From: an uncultured Flavobacteriaceae bacterium
GTDB taxonomy: Bacteria > Bacteroidota > Bacteroidia > Flavobacteriales > Flavobacteriaceae
Assembly: GCA_947487895.1 (NCBI GenBank)
Contig: CANKYF010000015.1
Location: forward strand, 62,001 to 126,000
Reading direction: 5' to 3'
DNA length: 64,000 nucleotides
The translations under genes and the position numbers were made by a program. The notes beneath the pieces were generated by a model. It was not told where the DNA came from and searched no databases. It saw nothing but the letters and a program-made list of their open reading frames with translations. How positions within the stretch are numbered: position 1 is the stretch's first letter; each line of letters begins with the position of its first letter. Below are positions 37,216 to 46,139 of this stretch, piece by piece.

Positions 37216-38040
37216 ATGCTAGGAATTATTTTTACACTTTTAATGCTTGTGTTGTTACAGGCAGTTTTAGGTTTTGATAACTTATTATACATTTCTTTAG
37301 AGTCTAAAAAGGCGCCTCAAAAAGATCAAAAACGCGTCAGGAAAGTGGGGATCTTAATTGCCATAGCACTAAGAATTGTATTGTTATTTGTATTGGTATC
37401 ACTAATAGGATATTTTCAAGAACCATTTTCGTTTTTAACTGGTGGTATTGATGGTGTAGCACATTTTGCGTTTAATGGGCACAGCTTAATTGTTTTAGCT
37501 GGGGGAGCGTTTATTATTTATACTGCAATAAAAGAGATATGGCATATGATTTCTACGCACGATTTAAGTCATGATGTTGAAGGAAAAGATAAAGGAAAAG
37601 GGAAGAAATCTTCAAATGCGGTTATTGTTAGTATTGTACTAATGAATTTAGTGTTTTCCTTTGATTCTATTTTGGCTGCCATTGGTTTAACCAGTGATAT
37701 TGAAGACTCAACAGCAGCCTTTATAGTCATGGCTATAGCTATTGTTATTAGTGGTTTGTTAATGTTGTTTTTAGCAGATAAAATTTCAGTGTTTTTAGCT
37801 AAGAACAGAATGTACGAAGTACTTGGATTATTCATTCTTTTTATTGTTGGAATTATGTTAGTTACTGAAGGAGGGCATTTAGCACACCTTGAGTTATTTG
37901 GTAACCATATTGTACCAATGAGTAAAACAACATTCTATTTTGTATTGGCTGTATTAGTGATTGTAGATGTGGTTCAAGGGCGTTATCAAAAGAAAATAAT
38001 TGCTCAAGAGGCTAGTGAGGAGTTGAAAGATAATAATTAG
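37216..38040 (+). CDS. TerC-family integral membrane protein
   Basis: 274 residues with about seven to eight membrane helices. The acidic helix motif LQAVLGFDNLLYISLES near 15-31 and LVFSFDSILAAIGLT near 143-157 are the paired TerC signatures with Asp residues inside membrane segments. The family is linked to metal (manganese) export and tellurium resistance; no individual role can be read here. It lies between pssA and a MORN-repeat gene, probably in one transcript. The region between helices (about 118-135) is charged and cytoplasmic. Confidence 0.88.
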   Translation: MLGIIFTLLMLVLLQAVLGFDNLLYISLESKKAPQKDQKRVRKVGILIAIALRIVLLFVLVSLIGYFQEPFSFLTGGIDGVAHFAFNGHSLIVLAGGAFIIYTAIKEIWHMISTHDLSHDVEGKDKGKGKKSSNAVIVSIVLMNLVFSFDSILAAIGLTSDIEDSTAAFIVMAIAIVISGLLMLFLADKISVFLAKNRMYEVLGLFILFIVGIMLVTEGGHLAHLELFGNHIVPMSKTTFYFVLAVLVIVDVVQGRYQKKIIAQEASEELKDNN

Positions 38041-38054
38041 CCATGATCTTTATT

Positions 38055-38660
38055 ATGAAGTCTAAATTTTTACTGATAGCTTTTAGTTCGTTAATTTTTT
38101 CTTTAGGAGTTAGTCAAACACCTAAAGTAGAGAACAAGTCATCTGATAATAATCTTCAAGGAATAAGTAAAGAGTTTTATGAAGATGGTAGCTTAAAAAT
38201 AGAATGGAGATTTGAAAACAATGTTTTAGAGGGAATTTCTAAAGAATATCATAAAGACGGGACTTATAGTAATTGGATTTACAAAAATGGAAAATTGATT
38301 GAGGGGGTATCTTATTACAAAGATGGAACTGTTTTACAAAAGTATAATTTTGTAGAGGGAAAGAGAGATGGTAAAGCTTTTAGATATTACAATAGTGGAG
38401 AAGTAGAAACAATATGGGAATTTAAAGATGATATTTTAATAAGTGGATATTCATTATATAAAACTGGAGAAAAGAAAATAGATTTTAAATACAAGAAAGG
38501 TGAAGCTCATGGTATCTCAACGGAATATTTTAAAAACGGAAAAATAAAAGTTGAATGGAAATATAAGCATGGAAAATTAAATGGAGAAACCAAAGAGTAT
38601 TACGAGAATGGAGCTTTAAAGTATGTGTGGAATTATAAAAGCGGTGTATTGAATGACTAA
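38055..38660 (+). CDS. Secreted MORN-repeat (YwqK-like) protein
   Basis: About 201 residues. The ATG at 38055 gives a clean signal peptide (MKSKFLLIAFSSLIFSLGVS); the ATG at 38043 would add four residues. The mature part is a run of roughly seven 23-residue MORN_2 repeats with the pattern GxxKEYxxDGxLKxxWxYKNGxLxG, as in KEFYEDGSLKIEWRFENN and KEYYENGALKYVWNYKSG. Such proteins are periplasmic or surface-exposed and of unknown role; some are annotated as YwqK antitoxins, but no toxin partner is present. Confidence 0.8.
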   Translation: MKSKFLLIAFSSLIFSLGVSQTPKVENKSSDNNLQGISKEFYEDGSLKIEWRFENNVLEGISKEYHKDGTYSNWIYKNGKLIEGVSYYKDGTVLQKYNFVEGKRDGKAFRYYNSGEVETIWEFKDDILISGYSLYKTGEKKIDFKYKKGEAHGISTEYFKNGKIKVEWKYKHGKLNGETKEYYENGALKYVWNYKSGVLND

Positions 38661-38682
38661 TTAAACTTATTTTTTCAAAGTT

Positions 38683-38820
38683 TTAAGTATTATTCTTTTT
38701 AGGAGAACGTTTGGCTTTTTTGAGACTTTCATTTAGCATCCATTCAATTTAATCATTGATGCTGTGGAATTCACTTGTGCCCCATTTTTCAATAGCTTTG
38801 CTACTAAATTTTAGCAATAC
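38683..38820 (-). pseudogene. Degraded Arc-type DNA-binding protein remnant
   Basis: Reading the minus strand from about 38820 to 38683 gives KAIEKWGTSEFHSIND, a TAA stop (38749-38751), then IEWMLNESLKKAKRSPKK and a final stop. This matches the C-terminal half of the short Arc/ribbon-helix-helix-like proteins common in Flavobacteriaceae, which carry a glutamine or similar residue where the stop now sits (family memory, not a database check). The N-terminal half and start are lost. It sits between the MORN gene and lptB. Confidence 0.6.
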
Positions 38821-38865
38821 AAGAATTGATTGTAGAGATAATTAAATTGAATAAATTGCAATTAA

Positions 38866-39606
38866 CTAATCCCTAATCTTCTTCTTTCTAAGCTCAAAGT
38901 TCTGACCCAAATACACTTTACGTACCATTTCATCATTTGCTAATTCCTCAGGTTCTCCTGCTTTAAGAATACTACCTTCAAACATCAAATAAGTTCTGTC
39001 GGTAATAGCTAAAGTTTCTTGTACATTATGGTCTGTAATTAAAATACCAATGTTCTTTTTAGTCAATTGAGCCACAATACGCTGAATGTCTTCAACAGCA
39101 ACAGGGTCAACACCTGCAAAAGGTTCATCTAATAATATAAAACTTGGATCTGTAGCCAGTGCACGAGCAATTTCTGTACGCCTACGTTCACCACCAGATA
39201 GTAAGTCACCACGATTTTTTCTAATATGACCTAAACCAAACTCTTCAATTAAAGACTCCATTTTATGCTGCTGTTCTTTTTTACTTAGTTTGGTAAGTTG
39301 TAGTACACTTAAAATATTATCTTCAATGCTTAATTTTCTAAAAACCGATGCTTCCTGCGCTAAATAGCCAATACCGTTTTGAGCACGTTTATACATTGGA
39401 AATTTTGTAATTTCGGTATTGTCTAAAAATATATGCCCGCCATTAGGTTTTACTAAACCAACAATCATGTAGAAAGACGTTGTTTTACCAGCACCATTAG
39501 GACCTAATAAACCAACAATTTCTCCTTGGTTTACTTCAAGAGAAACATCTTTTACTACTTTTCGTCCGTTATAGGACTTCATTAAATTTTCGGCTTTTAA
39601 AATCAT
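38866..39606 (-). CDS. lptB: LPS export ABC transporter ATPase LptB
   Basis: 246 residues, one ABC ATPase domain powering LptBFGC extraction of lipopolysaccharide from the inner membrane. Walker A GPNGAGKT at 35-42, signature LSGGE at 136-140, Walker B ILLDE at 157-161 and switch His193 are all intact. [17 protein letters not shown] in the middle and [22 protein letters not shown] at the end are typical of LptB rather than generic ABC ATPases. It is the last gene of a minus-strand operon kdsD-tatC-lptB, grouping Kdo synthesis, protein export and LPS export. Confidence 0.9.
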   Translation of the reverse strand: MILKAENLMKSYNGRKVVKDVSLEVNQGEIVGLLGPNGAGKTTSFYMIVGLVKPNGGHIFLDNTEITKFPMYKRAQNGIGYLAQEASVFRKLSIEDNILSVLQLTKLSKKEQQHKMESLIEEFGLGHIRKNRGDLLSGGERRRTEIARALATDPSFILLDEPFAGVDPVAVEDIQRIVAQLTKKNIGILITDHNVQETLAITDRTYLMFEGSILKAGEPEELANDEMVRKVYLGQNFELRKKKIRD

Positions 39607-39650
39607 ACTTGCAATAACGTAAAATTTAATTAATTATTGGTTTAAAAAAA

Positions 39651-40475
39651 CTAAGCATTTTGCGCTTCCTTTCGTTTTTGATTTCTAATCACAATTTTAG
39701 ATATTCTAATACTTACCTGGTACAATATTAAAATTGGTATAGCTACTATAATTTGGCTTGTAATATCTGGAGGTGTAATAATTGCAGAAAGAATTAATAC
39801 AATCACTAGAGCGTATTTTCTATACTTTCTAAGACCCTCAGGAGTGGCCAAGCCTATTTTAGTTAAGAAGTAAATAATTATTGGTAACTCAAAAATAAGG
39901 CCTGAAGCTAGTACAGAATTACGAATTAAGGACATGTAAGAACTAATATCAACTTGGTTGTCAACAATTTCAGCAACACTATAATTAGCTAAAAAGTTAA
40001 TAGATAAAGGGCTTACTATATAATATCCAAACAAAACTCCAAGAAAAAATAGCAATGAAGATATAATTATAAAACCTCTAGAATGTTTTCTTTCATTATC
40101 ATGTAAACCAGGGCTAATAAATTTCCATAGTTGATAAATAACATAAGGAAAAGAGATGACGAATCCACCTAAAATAGCGGTCCAGATATCTGCCGAAAAT
40201 TGACCTCCCATTGTACGGTTTTGTATAATCATTGGGACTTCTTCGTTACAAAATGTAGTATCTACGCCAAAATAAGTAGCAGCTCTACATAAGAGGTCGT
40301 AGGTGGGGAAACTCATGTCTAACGGAGCAAAAATAATAGACTTAAAGATAAATCTGCTAAAAATAAAGGCTAAAGTTGCAACAGAAATTACCGCAATACA
40401 AATTCTAATTAAATGCCATCTTAAGTCTTCAAGATGGTCTAAAAAAGACATCTCGTTTATGTTATTATTTGCCAT
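39651..40475 (-). CDS. tatC: Twin-arginine translocase subunit TatC
   Basis: 274 residues. Inner-membrane receptor for folded Tat substrates. Seen: MSFLDHLEDLRWHLIRICIAV (the conserved N-terminal E and LR), six membrane helices, FVISFPYVIYQLWKFISPGLHDNERKH with the FxxP and E of the family, and GLIFELPIIIYFLTKIGL. The start shares one base with the end of kdsD. There is no tatA in the window. Length is close to the usual 250-280. Confidence 0.97.
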   Translation of the reverse strand: MANNNINEMSFLDHLEDLRWHLIRICIAVISVATLAFIFSRFIFKSIIFAPLDMSFPTYDLLCRAATYFGVDTTFCNEEVPMIIQNRTMGGQFSADIWTAILGGFVISFPYVIYQLWKFISPGLHDNERKHSRGFIIISSLLFFLGVLFGYYIVSPLSINFLANYSVAEIVDNQVDISSYMSLIRNSVLASGLIFELPIIIYFLTKIGLATPEGLRKYRKYALVIVLILSAIITPPDITSQIIVAIPILILYQVSIRISKIVIRNQKRKEAQNA

Positions 40476-41440
40476 TATATAATGCCTTCTTTTATTAAAT
40501 CATGCAAATGTACCACGCCTGCATAAATGTTTTTTTCTTCTACTAACAATTGAGAAATACCATTACTTTCCATAATATCAAGAGCATCTACTGCCATAGC
40601 ATCTGCTTCTATACGTTTTGGATTTTCACTCATGATATCTTTTGCTGTGAGTGTTGAGAAATCTGAAGTATTGCTCAGCATACGTCTAATATCACCATCT
40701 GTAATAATACCTACAATTTTATGATCGTTTACAACAGCAGTGACACCCAATCGTTTTTGAGATATTTCAACAATAACATCTTTTACATTGGTATCTAAAC
40801 TTACTTCTGGTTTCTCGTTTATAGACGAAATATCAAGAACCCTTAAATATAGTTTTTTACCTAAAGAACCTCCTGGGTGATATTTAGCAAAATCTTTACT
40901 AGAAAAACCACGTAGTTTTAATAAGCTAACAGCAAGTGCGTCTCCCATAACTAATTGCGCTGTTGTACTTGTAGTTGGCGCTAAATTATTTGGGCAAGCT
41001 TCTTTATCAACAAAAGCATTAAGTACATAGTCAACTTGTTGCCCTAAAAAAGAGTCTTTATTACCAGTGATAGCAATCATTTTATTGTTTGCGTTTTTTA
41101 TTAAAGGTACAAGCACTTTTATTTCAGGAGTATTACCACTTTTAGAAATACATATTACAATATCGTCTTTTAAAATAAGTCCTAAATCACCATGAATTGC
41201 ATCTGCTGCATGCATAAAAACGGAGGGCGTTCCAGTAGAGTTAAAAGTAGCCACTATTTTTTGTGCAATTATGGCACTTTTACCAATTCCGGTAATGATG
41301 ACACGTCCTTTAGAATTGTATATTAGGTTAACAGCTTCAGAAAAATCTTCTGTAATTAAATTTGATAAGTTAAAAATTGCTTTACTTTCAGCTTCAATAG
41401 TCTCTTTTGCAATTTCTAAAATAGATTTCACGCTATTCAA
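40475..41440 (-). CDS. kdsD: Arabinose-5-phosphate isomerase KdsD/KpsF
   Basis: 321 residues. Converts ribulose-5-phosphate to arabinose-5-phosphate, the first step of Kdo synthesis for LPS. N-terminal SIS domain: VIITGIGKSAIIAQKIVATFNSTGTPSVFMHAADAIHGDLG and ICISKSGNTPEIKVL; two C-terminal CBS domains from about 200, including VVNDHKIVGIITDGDIRR. Length and order are as in KdsD/KpsF. It is expressed divergently from recQ and is first in the kdsD-tatC-lptB operon. Confidence 0.9.
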   Translation of the reverse strand: MNSVKSILEIAKETIEAESKAIFNLSNLITEDFSEAVNLIYNSKGRVIITGIGKSAIIAQKIVATFNSTGTPSVFMHAADAIHGDLGLILKDDIVICISKSGNTPEIKVLVPLIKNANNKMIAITGNKDSFLGQQVDYVLNAFVDKEACPNNLAPTTSTTAQLVMGDALAVSLLKLRGFSSKDFAKYHPGGSLGKKLYLRVLDISSINEKPEVSLDTNVKDVIVEISQKRLGVTAVVNDHKIVGIITDGDIRRMLSNTSDFSTLTAKDIMSENPKRIEADAMAVDALDIMESNGISQLLVEEKNIYAGVVHLHDLIKEGII

Positions 41441-41608
41441 AATTTATATTTTTTTAGTTGATGCTTTTAAAGAATTTAGTATCTTTAAAGGTATTCAAAT
41501 TTAAATTTTATTGTATTTTGGTATTTCGTTACAAAACTAACGAAAAAAAATATGAGGGATCTTTAAAATAGTATCTTAAATTATTCAGAAATTTTTGAAA
41601 GTTTGATG

Positions 41609-41616
41609 TATTTTTG
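41609..41616 (+). promoter_or_regulatory. -7 box for recQ
   Basis: TATTTTTG matches TAnnTTTG and lies 24 bases before the recQ ATG. No convincing -33 element at the expected spacing was found. The 200-base gap between kdsD and recQ is otherwise AT-rich with no other recognisable feature. Confidence 0.4.
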
Positions 41617-41640
41617 ATTTGTAATAAATTTAATTAATTC

Positions 41641-43845
41641 ATGTTAGTAGCAAAAAGTGATTTGCACTCAGCTTTAAAAAAGTATTTTGGATTTAACAAA
41701 TTCAAAGGATTGCAAGAAGATGTTGTTGGAAGTATATTATCAAGAAAGCATACGTTTGTAATTATGCCTACAGGTGGCGGTAAGTCGCTCTGTTATCAAT
41801 TACCTGCTCTAATGCAAGAAGGAACAGCTATTGTTGTATCTCCTTTAATTGCTTTAATGAAAAATCAGGTAGATGCTATACGAGGTGTTTCAAATGAAGA
41901 AGGTATAGCCCATGTTTTAAATTCATCATTAAATAAAACTGAAGTTAAACGTGTTAAAGAAGATATAGTAAATGGTGTTACAAAATTATTATATGTAGCT
42001 CCAGAATCTTTAACTAAAGAGGAAAACGTAGAGTTTTTAAAATCTGTAAAAATATCTTTCATGGCTATTGATGAAGCACACTGTATTAGTGAGTGGGGGC
42101 ATGATTTTAGACCAGAATACAGAAACCTACGTCATATTTTTGCAAGAATTGGAGACAATATTCCAATTATAGGTTTAACAGCTACGGCAACTCCAAAAGT
42201 GCAAGAAGATATAATTAAAAACCTTGGCATTACTGGTGCAAATACTTTTAAAGCATCGTTTAACAGACCTAATTTATATTATGAAGTTAGACCAAAAACA
42301 AAAAACGTAGATGCCGATATTATTAGATTTGTTAAACAAAACGAAGGTAAATCTGGAATTGTTTATTGTTTAAGTAGAAAGCGTGTTGAAGAATTGGCAC
42401 AGGTTTTACAAGTAAATGGTATTAAGGCAGTACCTTATCATGCTGGTTTAGATGCTAAATCTAGATCAAGTCATCAAGATATGTTCTTAATGGAAGATAT
42501 TGATGTGGTGGTGGCTACTATTGCTTTTGGTATGGGAATAGATAAACCAGATGTTAGATTTGTAATTCATCATGACATCCCAAAAAGTATAGAAAGTTAT
42601 TATCAAGAAACAGGAAGAGCTGGACGTGATGGAGGAGAAGGTCACTGTTTAGCTTATTACTCTTACAAAGACATTGAGAAGTTAGAAAAATTCATGTCTG
42701 GTAAACCTGTAGCAGAACAAGAAATTGGGCATGCATTATTGCAAGAAGTGGTAGCTTTTGCTGAAACGTCTATTTCTAGGAGAAAATTCATTTTACATTA
42801 TTTTGGAGAAGAATTTGACACCAAAACTGGGGAAGGTGGAGATATGGATGATAATGTAAGGCATCCTAAAAAGAAAGTAGAAGCTCAAGATGATGTTGTA
42901 GTGCTTTTAGAGACTATTAAAGACACTAACCAGAAATACAAGTCTAAAGATTTAGTGAATGTAATTGTGGGTACAGAAAATGCCATGATTAATTCACATA
43001 AAACTAATGAACAACCTTTCTTTGGACGAGGAAAGGACAAAGAAAAAACGTATTGGATGGCACTTTTAAGGCAAGTATTGGTTGCTGGCTATCTAAAAAA
43101 AGATATTGAAACTTACGGTGTTATTAAACTGAATAAGACTGGTGAAGATTTTATAAAAAGTCCATCGTCTTTTATGATGGCAGAAGATCATGTATTTGAT
43201 TCTGAACAAGATGATTCAAATATAATCACTGCTTCTAAGGGTGGAGGTGCTGTTGCAGATGAAGCTTTAATGGGAATGCTTAAAGACTTACGTAAAAAGA
43301 ATGCTAAAAAACTTGGAGTCCCGCCATTTGTTATTTTTCAAGACCCTTCTTTAGAAGATATGGCACTTAAGTATCCAATTACTTTGCAAGAACTAGGTAA
43401 TGTACATGGTGTAGGAGAGGGGAAAGCAAAAAAATATGGTAAAGATTTTGTGTCATTAATAGCATCCTATGTAGAGGAAAACGATATTATTCGTCCAGAT
43501 GATATGGTTGTAAAATCTACAGGTACTAATTCGGCGAACAAGCTTTACATTATTCAAAATATAGATAGAAAACTACCTTTAGATGATATCGCTTCTGCAA
43601 AAGGTCTAGAAATGCAAGATTTCATTAAACAAATGGAAATCATTGTATATTCTGGTACAAAGCTTAACATTAGTTATTGGATTGATGAAATTTTAGACGA
43701 AGATCAGCAAGAAGAAATTCATGAGTATTTTATGGAATCTGAAACTGATGGAATTAATGATGCCATTGATGAATTTGATGGTGATTATGATGAAGAAGAA
43801 TTGCGTTTGTACCGTATTAAGTTTATCAGTGAAGTTGCTAATTAG
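41641..43845 (+). CDS. recQ: ATP-dependent DNA helicase RecQ lacking the zinc cysteines
   Basis: 734 residues, 3'-to-5' helicase for recombination repair and fork restart. Walker A PTGGGKS 43-49, DEAHCISEWGHDFRPEYRNL from 144, IGLTATATPKVQEDI near 177-191, and QETGRAGRDG near 322-331 are standard. The RecQ-Ct region begins around residue 370, and an HRDC-like segment VPPFVIFQDPSLEDMALKYP with a further C-terminal domain follows. The four Cys of the zinc subdomain (CRR...CxxCxxC in E. coli) are missing: SRRKF at 379 and GEGGDMDDN at 397-405. This looks like a Flavobacteriia trait rather than damage, since the reading frame is intact. Confidence 0.93.
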   Translation: MLVAKSDLHSALKKYFGFNKFKGLQEDVVGSILSRKHTFVIMPTGGGKSLCYQLPALMQEGTAIVVSPLIALMKNQVDAIRGVSNEEGIAHVLNSSLNKTEVKRVKEDIVNGVTKLLYVAPESLTKEENVEFLKSVKISFMAIDEAHCISEWGHDFRPEYRNLRHIFARIGDNIPIIGLTATATPKVQEDIIKNLGITGANTFKASFNRPNLYYEVRPKTKNVDADIIRFVKQNEGKSGIVYCLSRKRVEELAQVLQVNGIKAVPYHAGLDAKSRSSHQDMFLMEDIDVVVATIAFGMGIDKPDVRFVIHHDIPKSIESYYQETGRAGRDGGEGHCLAYYSYKDIEKLEKFMSGKPVAEQEIGHALLQEVVAFAETSISRRKFILHYFGEEFDTKTGEGGDMDDNVRHPKKKVEAQDDVVVLLETIKDTNQKYKSKDLVNVIVGTENAMINSHKTNEQPFFGRGKDKEKTYWMALLRQVLVAGYLKKDIETYGVIKLNKTGEDFIKSPSSFMMAEDHVFDSEQDDSNIITASKGGGAVADEALMGMLKDLRKKNAKKLGVPPFVIFQDPSLEDMALKYPITLQELGNVHGVGEGKAKKYGKDFVSLIASYVEENDIIRPDDMVVKSTGTNSANKLYIIQNIDRKLPLDDIASAKGLEMQDFIKQMEIIVYSGTKLNISYWIDEILDEDQQEEIHEYFMESETDGINDAIDEFDGDYDEEELRLYRIKFISEVAN

Positions 43846-43969
43846 TTTCCACTAGACTGTTTCAGTATTCAATCTATAATGCTCAGTAGATTTTCGTCAT
43901 TGGTCTTTGGTCATTTGACTTCAATCAAAAACTTCTAGCTTCAAGCTTAGGTCTTCTAGCTAAATAATC

Positions 43970-43977
43970 TATCTTTG
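43970..43977 (+). promoter_or_regulatory. -7 box for the cyclophilin-FKBP gene
   Basis: TATCTTTG fits TAnnTTTG 22 bases before the ATG at 44000. TTAG at 43947-43950 sits 19 bases upstream, only a partial match to the -33 TTTG. The same gap (43850-43960) contains short tandem-like repeats: CTTCTAGCT occurs twice and a GGTC-TTTGGTCAT stretch before it. Confidence 0.45.
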
Positions 43978-43999
43978 CACTTTCTTAAAAAACAGAACA

Positions 44000-44932
44000 A
44001 TGCAAGACGGTTTATACGCAAAATTCAATACTACAAAAGGAGAAATTTTAGTGGCGTTAGAGTATCAAAAAACGCCAGGTACAGTTGGTAACTTTGTTGC
44101 TTTAGCAGAAGGTAATTTAGAAAATTCTGTAAAACCACAAGGAACACCTTATTATGATGGATTAAAATTTCATAGAGTTATTCCAGATTTTATGATTCAA
44201 GGAGGTTGTCCTCAAGGAACTGGATCTGGTAACCCTGGATATCAATTCGATGATGAGTTTCACCCAGATTTAAAACATGATGGACCTGGAGTTTTATCTA
44301 TGGCCAATGCTGGTCCTGGAACTAACGGTAGCCAGTTCTTTATTACACATGTAGAAACACCATGGTTAGATAATAACCATACCGTATTTGGTAAGGTTCA
44401 GGAAGGACAAGATGTTGTAGATGCTATTGCTCAAGATGATGCCATTGAGAGTTTAGAAATTGTTAGAGTAGGTGCAGAAGCTGAAGATTTTAATGCTATT
44501 GAAGCATTTAGAACTTTTGAAGGATCAAGAGAAAAAAGAATAGCAGAAGAAAAAGCGAAGGCTGATGAAGAATTAGATAAATTAGCTGCAGGATTTGATA
44601 AAACAGACACAGGCTTACGTTACCAAATTATTCAAAAAGGAGATGGTGTTAAAGCTGAAAAAGGGCAGACTGTTTCAGTACATTATAAAGGACAATTAAC
44701 TGATGGAACTGTTTTTGATTCTTCTTATAAAAGAAATCAGCCAATAGATTTTCCGTTAGGAGTTGGTCAAGTAATTCCAGGTTGGGATGAAGGAATTCAA
44801 TTATTAAACGTTGGTGATAAAGCACGTTTAGTTATACCAAGTAACTTAGGCTACGGAAGTAGAGGTGCAGGTGGTGTAATACCTCCAAACGCAACGTTGA
44901 TTTTTGATGTTGAATTAATGGACATTAAATAA
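44000..44932 (+). CDS. Cyclophilin-FKBP fusion peptidyl-prolyl isomerase
   Basis: 310 residues with two prolyl-isomerase families in one chain. Residues 1 to about 165 are a cyclophilin: [36 protein letters not shown] and [10 protein letters not shown], with Arg and Phe active-site residues present. A charged helix ([20 protein letters not shown]) links to an FKBP domain (about 205-310): [55 protein letters not shown]. There is no signal peptide, so it acts in the cytoplasm. Such dual-family immunophilins have been reported in Flavobacterium. A terminator follows at 44998-45023. Confidence 0.95.
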   Translation: MQDGLYAKFNTTKGEILVALEYQKTPGTVGNFVALAEGNLENSVKPQGTPYYDGLKFHRVIPDFMIQGGCPQGTGSGNPGYQFDDEFHPDLKHDGPGVLSMANAGPGTNGSQFFITHVETPWLDNNHTVFGKVQEGQDVVDAIAQDDAIESLEIVRVGAEAEDFNAIEAFRTFEGSREKRIAEEKAKADEELDKLAAGFDKTDTGLRYQIIQKGDGVKAEKGQTVSVHYKGQLTDGTVFDSSYKRNQPIDFPLGVGQVIPGWDEGIQLLNVGDKARLVIPSNLGYGSRGAGGVIPPNATLIFDVELMDIK

Positions 44933-44997
44933 GTAGTATCTGTTTTTAAAAGCCATAATATACTTTTAAAACTTGCTTCAAAATATTTACAAATATT

Positions 44998-45023
44998 AAA
45001 CACTTCTTACGAAGTGTTTTTTT
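44998..45023 (+). terminator. Rho-independent terminator after the cyclophilin-FKBP gene
   Basis: AAACACTTC and GAAGTGTTT pair across a four-base TTAC loop and are followed by a run of T. It lies 66 bases after the stop and insulates the following STAS-like gene. Confidence 0.85.
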
Positions 45024-45122
45024 ATTTTGTATGTTTTATAGAGTATTTTTAAATTTTGATCGATTTTTTTACTAAAAAAACAATATAAGCTCTAATTTCG
45101 CCTCAAAATCTTACTTAGCCCC

Positions 45123-45545
45123 ATGATAAGAATTAAAGAAACAGAGTTTTATAAAGAAGCTATAAAAGAATTCAATTATGAATTCGGAGATATATATGTT
45201 TTTGATGGTTTTGTAATATCAGAGATTAAAGGAGGTATCAATTTCACTTGGGATAAGCATGCCAAATATATAGTTGAAGATATTGCATACTATTTAGAAA
45301 CAAATGGAAATAATATTATTTATATTTCCAATAGAATTAATTCTTATTCAGTGACCCCACAAGATTGGTTAAAGTTCTTTAAGTTTAATTATGCTTTAAA
45401 AGGGTATTATGTTGTTAGCGGAAATAACAAAGGCAATTTAAATACTGCAATAGAACGTTTATTTTTTAGCGATAAGATAAAAAGGTTTGACTCTATTTAC
45501 GAAGCTATTAATTCTGCTAAAGGTAACTCTGCTGAAGTTGCTTAA
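45123..45545 (+). CDS. Small STAS/SpoIIAA-like protein
   Basis: 140 residues, cytoplasmic, no Cys, no signal. Alternating strands and helices (GDIYVFDGFVISEIKGGINFTWDKHAKYIVEDIAYYLETNGNNIIYISNRINSYSV) resemble the SpoIIAA/STAS-like proteins found in many Flavobacteriaceae, but I cannot prove the family from sequence. A role in stress or signalling would be inference. It precedes a YfiT/DinB gene and is separated from it by a hairpin. Confidence 0.5.
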   Translation: MIRIKETEFYKEAIKEFNYEFGDIYVFDGFVISEIKGGINFTWDKHAKYIVEDIAYYLETNGNNIIYISNRINSYSVTPQDWLKFFKFNYALKGYYVVSGNNKGNLNTAIERLFFSDKIKRFDSIYEAINSAKGNSAEVA

Positions 45546-45554
45546 AATGTAATT

Positions 45555-45595
45555 AAAGCATATATTTAGTAAACAAACTAAATACATAATGCTTT
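45555..45595 (+). other. Two-stem hairpin covering the start of the YfiT-like gene
   Basis: An outer stem (AAAGCAT at 45555-45561 with ATGCTTT at 45589-45595) encloses an inner stem (TATTTAGT at 45563-45570 with ACTAAATA at 45577-45584, loop AAACAA). The right arm covers two bases of the TTG start at 45594-45596. It has no T run, so it is not an obvious terminator. Confidence 0.6.
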
Positions 45596-46139
45596 GAGAA
45601 CTGATAATTTAGAGAAGTTAAAATATCCTATTGGACAATTTGAATGTCCGTCTACAATTACTAGAGATCATTTAAACCATTGGATTGAAACCTTAGAACA
45701 CTTTCCTATCAAGTTTGAAGCTTTGGTAAAACACCTTAACAAAGAGCAATTAGATACTCCTTATAGACCAGGAGGATGGACAGTGAGACAAGTGGTACAT
45801 CATGTATCAGATAGCCACCATCACAGCTATACACGTTTTAAATGGACGTTAACTGAAGATAAGCCAGTTATAAAAGCGTATGATGAGAAATTGTGGGCTG
45901 AATTAAACGATAGCAAAAATGATCCTATTCAAATGTCTATAGAACACATTAAAGCCATACATTATAAGTTAGTTAATTTACTCAAGAAATTATCTAATGA
46001 TGATTTTAAAAAGTGTTTTATTCATCCAGAAACCAATTCTGAGGTATTATTATCATACAATGTTGGTAATTATGCATGGCATAGTAATCATCATTATGCA
46101 CATGTTGAAAATATCTTGAAAGAAAAAGGATGGTTGTAA
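45594..46139 (+). CDS. DinB/YfiT-family bacillithiol transferase-like metalloprotein
   Basis: 181 residues with the DinB four-helix fold. Metal-site histidines appear in QVVHHVSDSHHHSYTRF (near 65-80) and YAWHSNHHYAHVENI (near 159-173), and RPGGWTVRQVVHHVSDS is the YfiT-family hallmark. Relatives transfer bacillithiol or hydrolyse metal-dependent substrates. The start is TTG (45594); an upstream ATG at 45589 hits a stop at once. The hairpin over the start suggests translational control. It shares an operon with a GNAT gene placed right behind it. Confidence 0.82.
   Translation: MRTDNLEKLKYPIGQFECPSTITRDHLNHWIETLEHFPIKFEALVKHLNKEQLDTPYRPGGWTVRQVVHHVSDSHHHSYTRFKWTLTEDKPVIKAYDEKLWAELNDSKNDPIQMSIEHIKAIHYKLVNLLKKLSNDDFKKCFIHPETNSEVLLSYNVGNYAWHSNHHYAHVENILKEKGWL

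Noticed and set aside
38043-38660. MORN gene as half of a toxin-antitoxin pair
   Set aside because: The YwqK antitoxin label comes from the repeat family only; no toxin-like neighbour exists and it has a signal peptide.
41496-41503. CAAATTTA as a minus-strand -7 box for kdsD
   Set aside because: It is a TAnnTTTG match but has no -33 element at usable spacing and lies in very AT-rich sequence.
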